Assembly: GCA_035524335.1 (NCBI GenBank)
Contig: DATKPE010000033.1
Span: forward strand, 1-64,000
Direction of reading: 5' to 3'
Source of the DNA: DATKPE01 sp035524335
GTDB lineage: Bacteria > Bacteroidota > Ignavibacteria > UBA10030 > SZUA-254
Length of the DNA: 64,000 nucleotides
In this document: in pieces, positions 23,638 to 32,925 of the stretch
Layout of the letters: each line of letters opens with the position of its first letter
How positions within the stretch are numbered: the stretch's first letter is position 1
Translations under genes and position numbers: made by a program
Notes under the pieces: model-generated
The model's input: the letters and a program-made list of their open reading frames with translations, nothing else
Database searches by the model: none
Told to the model about the DNA's origin: nothing

Positions 23638-26028
23638 TTGCGCGGCATTCCACTCCTCATTCTGTCCCTGCTTCTCTTTCTTCACGTCCGGATCTCCGCC
23701 CAGGAGATACCGCTCGCCCAGCAGGCCCAGCAGGTCCACATCCTCGGCATCTCGGTTGAGGGGAACCGCCAGGGAAGCGGCACGGAACAGAGCGCCATCA
23801 TCAGCAATTCCGGCCTGAAGATCGGCGACATGATCACAATCCCGGGTGAAGATATCCACAAGGCGATCGTCCGGCTCTGGGCTCTGAAAATATTTTCCGA
23901 TATCCAGGTCCTGATCGATAAACGAATCGCAGACGGAGTCTACCTCCTCATCAGGGTGAAGGAATATCCCCGGTTCGATCATCTCGAAGTCAACGGCGGC
24001 GGGGATATCAGCCAGGACGACATTTTGAAAAAAGCGGCCCTTGTGAAGGGACAGATCGTCTCTCCCGAGGACATCAACAAGCTGGTCCGCGCCGTCCGCG
24101 ATCAGTACACGGACGACGGACATCTGCTCGCCGAGATCAAGGCAGATACCATCGCGGCAGATTCCGCCCGGCCGGGGTATGTGGCTATCCGCCTCACCGT
24201 GAACGAGGGGCCCGCGGTCACCATCGACAAGGTTCATTTTACCGGCAACAAGGCGTTTACGGAGGATGACCTCAAGGGAGAACTCGACGACACGAAGGAA
24301 AAGACCTGGTGGCACATCTTTTCGCACCCGCGGTTCGACAAGAAAAAGTTCGCCGACGACAAACAGAAACTTGAGAAGTTCTTCCGGAAGAACGGCTATC
24401 TCGACGCGGAAGTCGTGTCCGACAGCGAATGGTACAGCGCGGATAAACAGCACATCTCCGTGCTCGTGACGGTCAGTGAAGGGCCGCAGTACTTCGTCCG
24501 CGCCATCTCCTGGGACGGCAATACCGTCTACTCCCCCGAGGTCCTCTCCGCGCGCCTGCAGTTCACGCCGGGAGAGGTCTTCAATCAGGAAAAATTCGAA
24601 CAGAACCTGCGCGGCAACCCCGACCAGAACGACGTCGCGTCGCTCTACCTCGACAACGGATACCTCAAGTTCAACCTCGACCCCGAAATCAAGCGCGTCG
24701 GGAGGGACAGCGTCGATCTCATCATTCACGTCTACGAACGCAACCAGTTCAGACTCGGGCAGGTCGATATCAAGGGGAACAAAAAAACGTACGACAACGT
24801 CATCCGGCGCGAACTCTTCACCCGCCCGGGGGATTATTTCGACCGGTCGGCTATCATCAAAAGTCTTCGCCAGCTCTCCCAGCTGAATTACTTCAACCCC
24901 GAAAAAATCCGCCCTGACACCCGCATGGTCGACGACCAGACGGTCGACCTCATCTACGAAGTCGAGGAAAAGTCGAGCGATAACGTCAATGCGTCGGTGG
25001 GCTACAGCGGCGCGTTCGGTTTCACGGGAGCTCTCGGGTTCACGATCAACAATTTCGCCCTTTCCGATCCGCTCTCGGGCGGTGCGGGACAGATGCTCAG
25101 CTTCGACTGGCAGTTCGGGGAGGCCTCCCGGTTCCGCACCTTCAGCCTCGGCTTCACCGAACCGTGGCTCTACGGCACCCCGACCACGCTCGGCGTCAGC
25201 CTTTTCGATACCCGGCAGATCTGGATTTACGATCTCCAGCAGACCGGTCTCTCGATCCGGGCAGGCCGCGGACGCCTCGGGTGGCTCGACGTCTATTCCC
25301 GGCTCGATTACGGCCTCCGCATCCAGCGGAACGACGTCCACAACGGCGGCGGTCTCTACCAGGAGGGGCTCCACACGCAGGTAAGCTTATCGCAGACCAT
25401 CTCCCGGAACAGCACCGACAGCCCCATCTTCCCGACCAGCGGTTCCAACGTCGGCCTGACCACCGAAATTTCGGGCGGACCGCTCCTCCCGGGCGACGTC
25501 GCGTTTCACAAATGGTCCTTCAACGCCGACTGGTTCACCCCGCTGGCCGCCTCGGGCCGGCTGGTGCTGTACTCCTCGACCACCTTCGGCTATCTTGACG
25601 GATTCAATGCGAATCCGAACATCCCCCCCATCGAACTCTACTTCATGGGCGGAACGGGCATCGGCCTGATTTCGACGACCGCACTCCGGGGCTATGACGA
25701 CAGGAGCGTCGGACCGCACAACGTGAACGGCGAAACCGGCGGCCGTGTCCTTGAGAAACAGACCTTCGAGGTCAGACTCGCGCTGACCCTCAATCCGATC
25801 CCCATCTACATCCTCGGTTTCGCGGAGGCGGGGAACGTCTTCACCGATTTCCAGCGCACCGATTTCTTCGATCTGAAGAGATCTGCGGGGTTCGGCATCC
25901 GTCTCACAATCCAGCCGCTCGGCATGGTCGGGTTCGATTACGGCTACGGATTCGACAATCCGGTCCTTCCGGCCGGGGATCCGAGCGGGTGGAAATTTCA
26001 TTTTCAGTTCGGCAGGGGCATGCAGTAG
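23638..26028 (+). CDS. bamA: Outer membrane protein assembly factor BamA
   Basis: BamA folds and inserts beta-barrel proteins into the outer membrane. The ~796-residue product has a signal peptide ('RGIPLLILSLLLFLHVRISAQ'), about five POTRA repeats (roughly residues 35-420, for example 'VTIDKVHFTGNKAFTEDDL' and 'FRLGQVDIKGNKKTYDNVIRRE'), and a C-terminal 16-strand Omp85 barrel with 'GGTGIGLISTTALRGYDDRSVGP' (the lid-loop region). The TTG at 23638 starts the signal peptide and has AGGA about 10 nt upstream; no ATG is available. Two Skp chaperone genes follow, consistent with shared work on outer-membrane proteins. Confidence 0.94.
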   Translation: MRGIPLLILSLLLFLHVRISAQEIPLAQQAQQVHILGISVEGNRQGSGTEQSAIISNSGLKIGDMITIPGEDIHKAIVRLWALKIFSDIQVLIDKRIADGVYLLIRVKEYPRFDHLEVNGGGDISQDDILKKAALVKGQIVSPEDINKLVRAVRDQYTDDGHLLAEIKADTIAADSARPGYVAIRLTVNEGPAVTIDKVHFTGNKAFTEDDLKGELDDTKEKTWWHIFSHPRFDKKKFADDKQKLEKFFRKNGYLDAEVVSDSEWYSADKQHISVLVTVSEGPQYFVRAISWDGNTVYSPEVLSARLQFTPGEVFNQEKFEQNLRGNPDQNDVASLYLDNGYLKFNLDPEIKRVGRDSVDLIIHVYERNQFRLGQVDIKGNKKTYDNVIRRELFTRPGDYFDRSAIIKSLRQLSQLNYFNPEKIRPDTRMVDDQTVDLIYEVEEKSSDNVNASVGYSGAFGFTGALGFTINNFALSDPLSGGAGQMLSFDWQFGEASRFRTFSLGFTEPWLYGTPTTLGVSLFDTRQIWIYDLQQTGLSIRAGRGRLGWLDVYSRLDYGLRIQRNDVHNGGGLYQEGLHTQVSLSQTISRNSTDSPIFPTSGSNVGLTTEISGGPLLPGDVAFHKWSFNADWFTPLAASGRLVLYSSTTFGYLDGFNANPNIPPIELYFMGGTGIGLISTTALRGYDDRSVGPHNVNGETGGRVLEKQTFEVRLALTLNPIPIYILGFAEAGNVFTDFQRTDFFDLKRSAGFGIRLTIQPLGMVGFDYGYGFDNPVLPAGDPSGWKFHFQFGRGMQ

Positions 26029-26075
26029 TAAATTTCAGCCATGTCCGTTTATTCACCATATATCATGAGGATACC

Positions 26076-26618
26076 GTGAAACGATTCATCCGCAGTACGT
26101 TCTGTCTGCTCGCGGCAGTCATCGCCTGCTCCATCGGCCTCCGCGCGCAGGCAATCAAGATCGGGTATGTCAATTCGGCGAAAGTGCTCCAGGAGTTCCA
26201 CGAAGCGCAGGATGCCCAGCATAAACTCGATGCCATCGGTTCGGAATGGCAGTCGGAACTCGACAAAATGGACAAGGAACTTCAGGCCAAGTACGAGGAT
26301 TACCAGAAAAAGGAACCTCTGCTGAAGGAAGACGAGAAACGGACACAGCGGGACGACATCCTGGCTCTCCAGCAGAAGGAAGTCCAGTTCCGTCAGCAGA
26401 AGTTCGGAAATACCGGTGAACTGGCCGCCGCCACCGATTCGATCCTCCGCCCGATCAAGCAAAAGGTCATGAACGTCATCCAGAAGGTCGCCAAGGACAA
26501 CGGGGTGCAGTTCATGTTCGACCGGAACGACCAGATTCTCGTCCTCCTCTACGGCGATCCGAAGTTCGATTACACCTACAAGGTCATCGATATCCTTAAA
26601 CGCGGTTCTTCGAAATAA
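26076..26618 (+). CDS. skp: Periplasmic OmpH/Skp-family chaperone, first copy
   Basis: The 180-residue protein has a signal peptide (about 1-25) and the Skp layout: 'IKIGYVNSAKVLQEFHEAQDAQHKLDAIG' then a long charged coiled coil ('WQSELDKMDKELQAKYEDYQKKEPLLKEDEKRTQ'), ending with 'VMFDRNDQILVLLYG'-like strands. Skp trimers hold unfolded outer-membrane proteins in the periplasm and deliver them to BamA. GTG start with GAGG 5 nt upstream. A second copy follows 19 bp downstream. Confidence 0.9.
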   Translation: MKRFIRSTFCLLAAVIACSIGLRAQAIKIGYVNSAKVLQEFHEAQDAQHKLDAIGSEWQSELDKMDKELQAKYEDYQKKEPLLKEDEKRTQRDDILALQQKEVQFRQQKFGNTGELAAATDSILRPIKQKVMNVIQKVAKDNGVQFMFDRNDQILVLLYGDPKFDYTYKVIDILKRGSSK

Positions 26619-26637
26619 CAAGCTGAAGGGATCAGCC

Positions 26638-27171
26638 ATGAACATCAGATTTCCCGTCGTCGCCGTTCTCCTCCTGCTCTCGCTGGCATGGACCGCCCCG
26701 GCCCATGCCCAGGCAAAAATCGCCTGGGTCAATTCCCAGTCGATCATGGATAAACTCCCCGAGGCCCAGGACGCCCAGCGCCAGCTCGACAACATCGTTC
26801 AGCAGTGGCAGACCGAGCTGACCAAGATGCAGACCGAGTGGCAGAAAAAATACGAGGAGTATGACAAGAAGAAACTGATCCTGACCGATCAGCTCCGGGC
26901 CCAGTCGGAGAAGGAACTCCAGGAGCTCGACAAGAAAATCGCCGATTACCGTTCGAAGAAATTCGGCCAGAACGGCGAGCTGTTCAGCAAACAGAACGAT
27001 CTGATGAAACCGGTCCAGAACAAAATCTTCAAGGTCATCCAGGATATCGCCAAGGAGGACGGTTACGATTATGTGTTCGACAAGAGCGGGGACATTCTCC
27101 TCCTCTACTCGAACGACAAGTACGATCTGACCTCCAAGGTGTTCGAGCGGGTTCAGACATTCAAGCAATAA
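26638..27171 (+). CDS. skp: Periplasmic OmpH/Skp-family chaperone, second copy
   Basis: The 177-residue paralog of the preceding gene has a clean signal peptide ending 'APAHAQA', the start motif 'KIAWVNSQSIMDKLPEAQDAQRQLDNI', and a long Gln/Lys/Glu coiled coil. It ends with 'YDYVFDKSGDILLLYSNDKYDLTSKV'. Tandem Skp genes after bamA are usual in Bacteroidota-type genomes; the two copies may form mixed or separate trimers. lpxD begins 3 bp after the stop. Confidence 0.9.
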   Translation: MNIRFPVVAVLLLLSLAWTAPAHAQAKIAWVNSQSIMDKLPEAQDAQRQLDNIVQQWQTELTKMQTEWQKKYEEYDKKKLILTDQLRAQSEKELQELDKKIADYRSKKFGQNGELFSKQNDLMKPVQNKIFKVIQDIAKEDGYDYVFDKSGDILLLYSNDKYDLTSKVFERVQTFKQ

Positions 27172-27174
27172 GCG

Positions 27175-28257
27175 ATGCGCCTCCGCGAGATTGCAGAACT
27201 TGTTCACGGCGAGCTGAGCGGCGACGGCAACGCGGAGATCGCCCGGCTTGCAAAAATTGAGGATGCCGGGCCCGGGGATATTACCTTCCTCGCCAACCTC
27301 CGGTACAAGAAATTTCTGGCGACAACAGGCGCGACCGCCGTCCTGATCCCGCGCGGTACCGTTCTGGAAGAACTCTCCCGCCGATCCGCACCCCTTTCGC
27401 TCATCCGAGTCGCCGATCCGTACGGGTCGTTTCAGACCGTCGCCGACGTCATCGCACCGGCGCGCACGGCGGTTCCTCCCGCCGGCATCCATCCGACCGC
27501 GGTGGCATCCCCCGACGCCAGGATCGGCCAGGGCTGTGCAATTGGTGCGCACGTCGTCATCGGCGAACGCTGTACGCTCGGAGCCGGCGTGATCCTCCAT
27601 CCGGGCGTCATCATCGGATCGGGCGTCGGGATCGGGGACGGTTCGGTTCTTCACTCCGGAACCGTGGTCCGGGACGGATGCTCTATCGGCCGGAGGGTGA
27701 TCGTGCACGCCAACACCACGATCGGAAGCGACGGCTTCGGCTTCACTCCGACGCCGGACGGCAGTTACGAAAAGATCTTCCAGCGCGGAATCGTCGTGAT
27801 CGAAGATGACGTGGAGATCGGAGCGAACTGCGCCATCGACCGGGCATCGCTCGGCGAGACGAGGATCCGGCGGGGAGCGAAGCTCGACAATCTGATTCAC
27901 GTCGCCCACAACGTCGTCATCGGTGAAGACACGGTCATCGCCGCGCAGACCGGAATCTCGGGAAGCACAAAAATCGGCCGGCAGTGCCAGATCGCCGGTC
28001 AGGTGGGGTTGTCCGGCCACCTCACAATCGCGGACCGGACGACCATCGGCGCACAGTCGGGCGTGCCGAAATCGATTGAGGAACCGGGTGAAACGTGGTT
28101 CGGCTATCCGGCCTTTCCGATCAGGGAAACGCTCCGCATCCAGGCCTCGATGCGGATGCTCCCGTCCCTCCTTGTCGAACTCCGGCGGCTCGAAGAACGG
28201 ATTCAGGAACTTGAACAGCGCACCGGATCCCGCGGGGCGCCCACTTCATCACGATAG
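27175..28257 (+). CDS. lpxD: UDP-3-O-(3-hydroxyacyl)glucosamine N-acyltransferase
   Basis: LpxD adds the second hydroxyacyl chain, from acyl-ACP, in lipid A synthesis. The 360-residue protein has an N-terminal uridine-binding domain ('MRLREIAELVHGELSGDG', 'FLANLRYKKFL'), then a left-handed beta-helix of hexapeptide repeats (about 105-300). The catalytic His lies in 'NLIHVAHNVVIGEDTVIAAQTGISGS', and a C-terminal helix follows. It is placed between skp and lpxC/fabZ in the operon. Confidence 0.96.
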   Translation: MRLREIAELVHGELSGDGNAEIARLAKIEDAGPGDITFLANLRYKKFLATTGATAVLIPRGTVLEELSRRSAPLSLIRVADPYGSFQTVADVIAPARTAVPPAGIHPTAVASPDARIGQGCAIGAHVVIGERCTLGAGVILHPGVIIGSGVGIGDGSVLHSGTVVRDGCSIGRRVIVHANTTIGSDGFGFTPTPDGSYEKIFQRGIVVIEDDVEIGANCAIDRASLGETRIRRGAKLDNLIHVAHNVVIGEDTVIAAQTGISGSTKIGRQCQIAGQVGLSGHLTIADRTTIGAQSGVPKSIEEPGETWFGYPAFPIRETLRIQASMRMLPSLLVELRRLEERIQELEQRTGSRGAPTSSR

Positions 28258-28268
28258 AAAGGCAGTGC

Positions 28269-29687
28269 ATGCTCCTTCAGCAACGAACCATCAAGGAACC
28301 CGTTTCGCTTTCGGGCATCGGTCTGCACACCGGCGTCACGGTCACGATGACGTTCCGGCCCGCCCCGGTTGACACCGGGATCCGTTTCCGCCGCGTCGAT
28401 CTCCCCCACCAGCCCGAGATACCGGCGCTGGTCGACCACGTCGTCGACGTCTCCCGGGGAACGACACTGCAGATCGGGGACGCCCGCGTCCATACGGTCG
28501 AGCATGTTCTGGCCGCCACCGTCGGACTCCAGGTCGACAATCTGTACATTGACCTCGACAACATCGAACCGCCCATCTGCGACGGCAGTTCGAAGAACTT
28601 CGTGGAGGCGCTCCGCAAAGCCGATTTTGAAATGCAGGACGCCCCGAAGGACTGCCTGGTCATCACCGAGTCGGTCCGGTACACCGACGAGAAGAACGGG
28701 GTCGATATCGTTGCGCTCCCGACCGACGATTACCGGCTCACGGTCATGATCGATTATCAGAATCCCACCCTCGGGAGCCAGCATACCGGACTGTTCGACC
28801 TGGAGAAGGAATTCGTCCAGGAGTTCGCTCCCGCGCGGACCTTCTGCTTTCTGCATGAAGTCGATTCCCTCTACGGACAGGGACTCATCCAGGGGGGCAA
28901 TCTCGAAAATGCGATCGTCATCGCCGATCAGGACCTTACGGAGGAGGACCTGCAGAGGATCTCCGTCAAACTGAAGCTGAAGACGAAAATGGTGATCGGC
29001 AAGAACGGCACCATCAACAACCGCGAACTCCGTTTCAAGAACGAGCCGGCGCGGCACAAACTGCTCGATCTGATGGGCGATCTCGCGCTGATCGGCGTAC
29101 CGATCAAGGCGCAGATTCTGGCGGCCCGCCCGGGACACGCCTCGAACGTCGCCTTCGCGAAGAAAATCAGGAAGCTCTACCAGCAGGAGAAGCTGGTCAA
29201 AAAATATCAGTTCCAGCGGAAGGAAGGGGTTGTGTTCGACAGCGACGCACTGCTCAAAATCCTTCCGCATCGCTATCCGTTCATTCTGGTCGACAAGATC
29301 ATCGAATTCAAGCTGGATGAACGGATCGTCGGCGTCAAGAATGTCTCCCTCAACGATTGGTATTTTCCCGGCCACTTTCCCGGGCGGCCGATCATGCCCG
29401 GCGTGCTGATCTGCGAGGCGATGGCGCAGACCGGGGGAGTGCTTCTCCTGAACGGTCTGGAGAATCCCGAAGGCAAGCTCGCCATGTTCACGAGCATCAA
29501 CAACTGCAAATTCCGCAAACCGGTCGTCCCGGGCGATCAGCTCCTTCTCGAAGTGACGATCCAGGGCCGGCGGGCAAAGCTGGCGATGATGAAGGCCCGC
29601 GGGTTTGTGAACGACGAGCTCGTCGCGGAGGCCGATTTCTCCGCCGCCATCGTCGACCGGAACGAAGCCGCGCCGGCGAAACCCTGA
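28269..29687 (+). CDS. lpxC/fabZ: Bifunctional LpxC deacetylase / FabZ dehydratase
   Basis: A 472-residue fusion. Residues 1-310 are LpxC, the committed zinc deacetylase of lipid A synthesis: ligands His79 ('HTVEH'), His263 and Asp267 ('HKLLDLMGD'), and catalytic His290 ('PGHASN'). Residues about 325-465 are FabZ, the 3-hydroxyacyl-ACP dehydratase: 'LPHRYPFILVDKI', His369 in 'FPGHFPGRPIMPG' and Glu383 in 'CEAMAQTGG'. The fusion is characteristic of Bacteroidota/Chlorobi relatives and ties hydroxyacyl-ACP supply for lipid A to its use in fatty acid synthesis. Confidence 0.97.
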   Translation: MLLQQRTIKEPVSLSGIGLHTGVTVTMTFRPAPVDTGIRFRRVDLPHQPEIPALVDHVVDVSRGTTLQIGDARVHTVEHVLAATVGLQVDNLYIDLDNIEPPICDGSSKNFVEALRKADFEMQDAPKDCLVITESVRYTDEKNGVDIVALPTDDYRLTVMIDYQNPTLGSQHTGLFDLEKEFVQEFAPARTFCFLHEVDSLYGQGLIQGGNLENAIVIADQDLTEEDLQRISVKLKLKTKMVIGKNGTINNRELRFKNEPARHKLLDLMGDLALIGVPIKAQILAARPGHASNVAFAKKIRKLYQQEKLVKKYQFQRKEGVVFDSDALLKILPHRYPFILVDKIIEFKLDERIVGVKNVSLNDWYFPGHFPGRPIMPGVLICEAMAQTGGVLLLNGLENPEGKLAMFTSINNCKFRKPVVPGDQLLLEVTIQGRRAKLAMMKARGFVNDELVAEADFSAAIVDRNEAAPAKP

Positions 29688-29708
29688 ACCGCCCGCAGGA
29701 GAACTCCG

Positions 29709-30494
29709 ATGAGCACCACCATCCACCCCACCGCCATTGTCAGTCCCAAGGCGAAGCTGGGCGACAACGTGAGCGTCGGTCCCTTCACGATCATCGAGGA
29801 CGATGTCGTGGCCGGGGACGGCACGAGCATCAGTTCGAACGCCTTTCTCGCGAGCGGGACGCGGCTCGGCCGCGAATGCAGGGTTCATCACGGCGCGGTG
29901 CTCGGCTCCCCGCCGCAGGACCTCAAATTCCGGGGCGAGATCACGACGCTCGAGATCGGCGACCATACGGTCATCCGGGAATACGTCACGATGAACCGTG
30001 GCACCCATGACCGCTGGAAGACGACGGTCGGCAATCACTGCTTTCTGATGGCCTATGCCCACGTCGCGCACGACTGCATCGTCGGCAACCACGTCATCCT
30101 CGCGAACTCGGTCAACATGGGCGGTCATGTCATCATCGAGGATCACGCGGTCGTCGGAGGCATCGTGGCCATCCACCAGTTTTCCCACATCGGATGTCAT
30201 TCCATGATCGGCGGCGGATTCCGTGTCACGAAGGATGTCCCCCCCTACGTTCTGGCGGGCCAGGAACCGCTGGCGTTCAGCGGGCTGAATATCGTCGGCC
30301 TCCGGAGGCGTAATTTCCCGCAGGAGACTCTTCAGCTGGTCGAGAAGGCATACCAGCTGATCTATTATTCCCAGCTGAACGTCTCACAGGCGCTCGAGAG
30401 GATCAAAAAGGAACTGCCGGCCACGGATGAGATGAAGCACATCGTCGATTTCATCGAAAAAAGCAAGCGCGGCATCATCTGGACCCGCCGATGA
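29709..30494 (+). CDS. lpxA: UDP-N-acetylglucosamine acyltransferase
   Basis: LpxA performs the first step of lipid A synthesis, moving a hydroxyacyl chain to UDP-GlcNAc. The 261-residue protein has beta-helix hexapeptide repeats (about 3-190), the catalytic His motif 'LMAYAHVAHDCIVGNHVILAN', 'GIVAIHQFSHIG', and a helical C-terminus ('PQETLQLVEKAYQLIYYS'). The start has GGAGAA about 7 nt upstream. Its stop overlaps the next gene by 4 bp (ATGA). Confidence 0.96.
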   Translation: MSTTIHPTAIVSPKAKLGDNVSVGPFTIIEDDVVAGDGTSISSNAFLASGTRLGRECRVHHGAVLGSPPQDLKFRGEITTLEIGDHTVIREYVTMNRGTHDRWKTTVGNHCFLMAYAHVAHDCIVGNHVILANSVNMGGHVIIEDHAVVGGIVAIHQFSHIGCHSMIGGGFRVTKDVPPYVLAGQEPLAFSGLNIVGLRRRNFPQETLQLVEKAYQLIYYSQLNVSQALERIKKELPATDEMKHIVDFIEKSKRGIIWTRR

Positions 30495-31270
30495 CGTGGC
30501 GCTTCGTCGACACCGGGTTTCGGTCCGGAGCGTGGAACATGGCGTTCGACGAACAGACGGCGGTGAATTTTGACCCTTCCGCGGATTTGCCCCTCCTGCG
30601 GGTGTACGGCTGGAATCCGCCGACCATATCGATCGGGATTCATCAGAGCGCGGAGGATTTCGACCTGAAAAAAATCGCCCGCGATCGCCTGGCGCTTGTG
30701 CGCCGGCCTACCGGCGGGCGGGCGATCTTTCACGCGCATGAACTTACCTACAGCGTCGTCCTCGCCGCCCGGGGCCGGGGTGCGAGAGAGATATACCGGG
30801 AGCTGAGCCGCGGCATTCTGGCCGCGCTCGCGTTCCTCGGAATTTCGGCCGACGTGGCCGGCACAGACGACCGGCCTGTCCCCCCCGCCGACCCGCTCTC
30901 CATCCCCTGTTTCGGCACCGCTACCAGAAGCGAGATCAGGGCGGGGGGCAGAAAGATCGTCGGCAGTGCCCAGCGGCGGTACGGCGAAACGATTCTCCAG
31001 CACGGGTCGTTCCTGCTCGGACCCCGCCACCGCGAACTGGGCGGGTACGTGGCGACGAGTCTGCGCGGGGCGACAGAGGCGGTCGAACGGCGTCTTGTCG
31101 ACGCGACGACGGAGGCGGAAACGGTGCTGGGACGGCCTGTCCCGTTCAGCGAAGCCGCCGCGGCGTTCCGGGCGGGTTTTGAACAGGCCTACGGCATGAC
31201 ATTTGTGGAACAGCAGCCGGACGATTTTCGGCCGGTGCACACGGACTCACAACTTCTCCAACCGCTATGA
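30491..31270 (+). CDS. LipM/LplA-family octanoyl or lipoyl transferase
   Basis: The 259-residue protein belongs to the biotin/lipoate A/B ligase family. It has 'RRPTGGRAIFHAHELTYSV' (lipoyl pocket), Cys140 in 'IPCFGTATRSEI', and Lys155 in 'GRKIVGSAQRR', followed by 'ILQHGSFLL'. The 'CF...S.YEI' cysteine is the acyl-carrying residue of LipM-type octanoyl-ACP:protein transferases, so LipM-like activity is more likely than ATP-dependent LplA. It would modify GcvH or E2 subunits. It overlaps lpxA and panB by 4 bp on each side. Confidence 0.82.
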   Translation: MTWRFVDTGFRSGAWNMAFDEQTAVNFDPSADLPLLRVYGWNPPTISIGIHQSAEDFDLKKIARDRLALVRRPTGGRAIFHAHELTYSVVLAARGRGAREIYRELSRGILAALAFLGISADVAGTDDRPVPPADPLSIPCFGTATRSEIRAGGRKIVGSAQRRYGETILQHGSFLLGPRHRELGGYVATSLRGATEAVERRLVDATTEAETVLGRPVPFSEAAAAFRAGFEQAYGMTFVEQQPDDFRPVHTDSQLLQPL

Positions 31271-32094
31271 AAAAGCCATCCGCCGCCACGGCGAAACCCC
31301 GCGTCGTCACGACCAAAACGGTCCTGACGATGAAGAAAAACGGCGAGAAGATCGCCATGCTCACCGCGTACGACTATCATGTCGCCCGCTATCTTGATCA
31401 GGTCGGGATCGATATGATCCTGGTCGGCGACTCGCTCGGGAACGTCGTCCAGGGGTACGAGACGACCCTGCCCGTGACCGTCGACGATATGATCTATCAC
31501 GCAAAGGCGGTCAAGCGGGCGGTGAAAAACGCCCTCATTGTGGTCGACATGCCGTTCATGTCGTTTCAGACGAGCATCGACGACGCAGTGCGGAACGCGG
31601 GCAGGATCATGAAGGAAGTCGGCGTCGGAGCTGTGAAGCTGGAAGGGGGCGCCTATATCGCCGACATCGTCCGCCATCTTGTCAAGATCGGCATACCGGT
31701 GGTGGGACATCTCGGCCTCACGCCGCAGGCGATCAATAAATTCGGCACCTACGAAGTCCGGGCGAAGGATTCCCGCGAGGCCGAACAGCTGATCAGCGAT
31801 GCGATTGTCCTGGCCGAGGCAGGGGTGTTCGCGATCGTCCTCGAGAAAATCCCCTCCGCCCTCGCAAAGAAAGTGACGAAGAGCATCGACGTGCCGACCA
31901 TCGGCATCGGAGCGGGGCCTCACTGCGACGGCCAGGTGCTGGTGGTGTACGACATGCTGGGGCTGACGGAGGAGTTCAAGCCGCGTTTCGTCCGCCGCTA
32001 CACCGAACTGGCCGAAATCATGCGCACCTCGTTCACCTCCTATATCCGGGACGTCAAATCGGGAAAGTTCCCGACGTCCGGGGAAAGCTACTGA
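31267..32094 (+). CDS. panB: 3-methyl-2-oxobutanoate hydroxymethyltransferase
   Basis: PanB makes ketopantoate, the first step of pantothenate/CoA synthesis. The 275-residue protein shows 'MLTAYDYHVARYLDQVGIDMILVGDSLGNVVQGYETTLPVT' (metal-binding region), 'VVDMPFMSF', 'AVKLEGG' and 'PTIGIGAGPHCDGQVLVVYDMLG'. A short basic N-terminal extension precedes the conserved fold. The start overlaps the stop of the lipoyl-transfer gene (ATGA). Confidence 0.96.
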   Translation: MKKPSAATAKPRVVTTKTVLTMKKNGEKIAMLTAYDYHVARYLDQVGIDMILVGDSLGNVVQGYETTLPVTVDDMIYHAKAVKRAVKNALIVVDMPFMSFQTSIDDAVRNAGRIMKEVGVGAVKLEGGAYIADIVRHLVKIGIPVVGHLGLTPQAINKFGTYEVRAKDSREAEQLISDAIVLAEAGVFAIVLEKIPSALAKKVTKSIDVPTIGIGAGPHCDGQVLVVYDMLGLTEEFKPRFVRRYTELAEIMRTSFTSYIRDVKSGKFPTSGESY

Positions 32095-32103
32095 CGGGTA
32101 GCG

Positions 32104-32925
32104 ATGGCCAGAACCAGACCGGTCAGCATCCTCATTTCCAACGACGACGGAATCGACGCGCCCGGCATCGAAGCGCTCGCGAGAGAGATGAGAAGGCTCG
32201 GCACCGTCACAGTGGTCGCCCCCGACAAACAGCGGAGCGCCGTCGGGCACGCCATTACGATGAATTATCCGCTCCGCTCCACCAAGTTCTACAAGCAGGG
32301 AAAATTTTTCGGCTATGCGATCGAGGGAACACCGGCGGACTGCATCAAGCTGGCGGTCCGGTCGATCCTCCCTTCCCCTCCCGACCTCGTCCTCTCCGGC
32401 GTCAATCACGGATCGAACACGGCGATCAACGTCATTTACTCGGGCACCGTCTCAGCGGCCACCGAGGGCACCATTCTCGGCATTCCCTCGATCGCCGTCT
32501 CGCTGACAACCTACGGCCCGCCGGATTTCCGACCCGCCGCCCGGTTCGCGCGAAAGCTGGCCGCGATGGTCCTGCACAACGGACTTCCTTCCGGGACACT
32601 TCTGAACGTCAATGTCCCCGCCGTTCCCGCCCACGCCATCCGGGGCGTCCGTTTCACCCGGCAGGGAAAGACAAAATGGGACGACACGTTCGACGTCCGG
32701 ACCGATCCGAACAATAAGGAGTATTTCTGGCTTACCGGAAAACTGGAGGTGATCGATCACGGAAGCGATACCGACGAAATCGCGATCCGGGAGCGATGCA
32801 TATCGGTCACGCCGATCCAGTACGATCTGACCGACTATCAGGAGCTGACAAAACTCCGCAGATGGAACACGAAACAGCTCCTCCCCGGCGGGACCCGCCC
32901 TACGTCTGCTTCACGAAAAAAATAA
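32104..32925 (+). CDS. surE: 5'/3'-nucleotidase SurE
   Basis: SurE is a metal-dependent phosphatase of nucleoside monophosphates, linked to stationary-phase survival. The 273-residue protein has 'ILISNDDGIDAPGI' (metal-binding Asp pair), 'VVAPDKQRSAVGHAIT', 'GTPADCIKLAV' and 'LVLSGVNHGSNTAINVIYSGTVSAATEG'. It begins 9 bp after panB and closes the ten-gene run. Its last 26 bp overlap the convergent acyltransferase gene. Confidence 0.96.
   Translation: MARTRPVSILISNDDGIDAPGIEALAREMRRLGTVTVVAPDKQRSAVGHAITMNYPLRSTKFYKQGKFFGYAIEGTPADCIKLAVRSILPSPPDLVLSGVNHGSNTAINVIYSGTVSAATEGTILGIPSIAVSLTTYGPPDFRPAARFARKLAAMVLHNGLPSGTLLNVNVPAVPAHAIRGVRFTRQGKTKWDDTFDVRTDPNNKEYFWLTGKLEVIDHGSDTDEIAIRERCISVTPIQYDLTDYQELTKLRRWNTKQLLPGGTRPTSASRKK

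Noticed and set aside
23611..25374. Long open frame antisense to bamA (587 codons)
   Set aside because: It mirrors the codon bias of the GC-rich bamA gene, has acidic, low-complexity composition, no known motif and no start context.
28203..30200. Long open frame antisense to lpxC/fabZ and lpxA (665 codons)
   Set aside because: Same reason: a shadow of two confidently identified enzymes, with no domain of its own.
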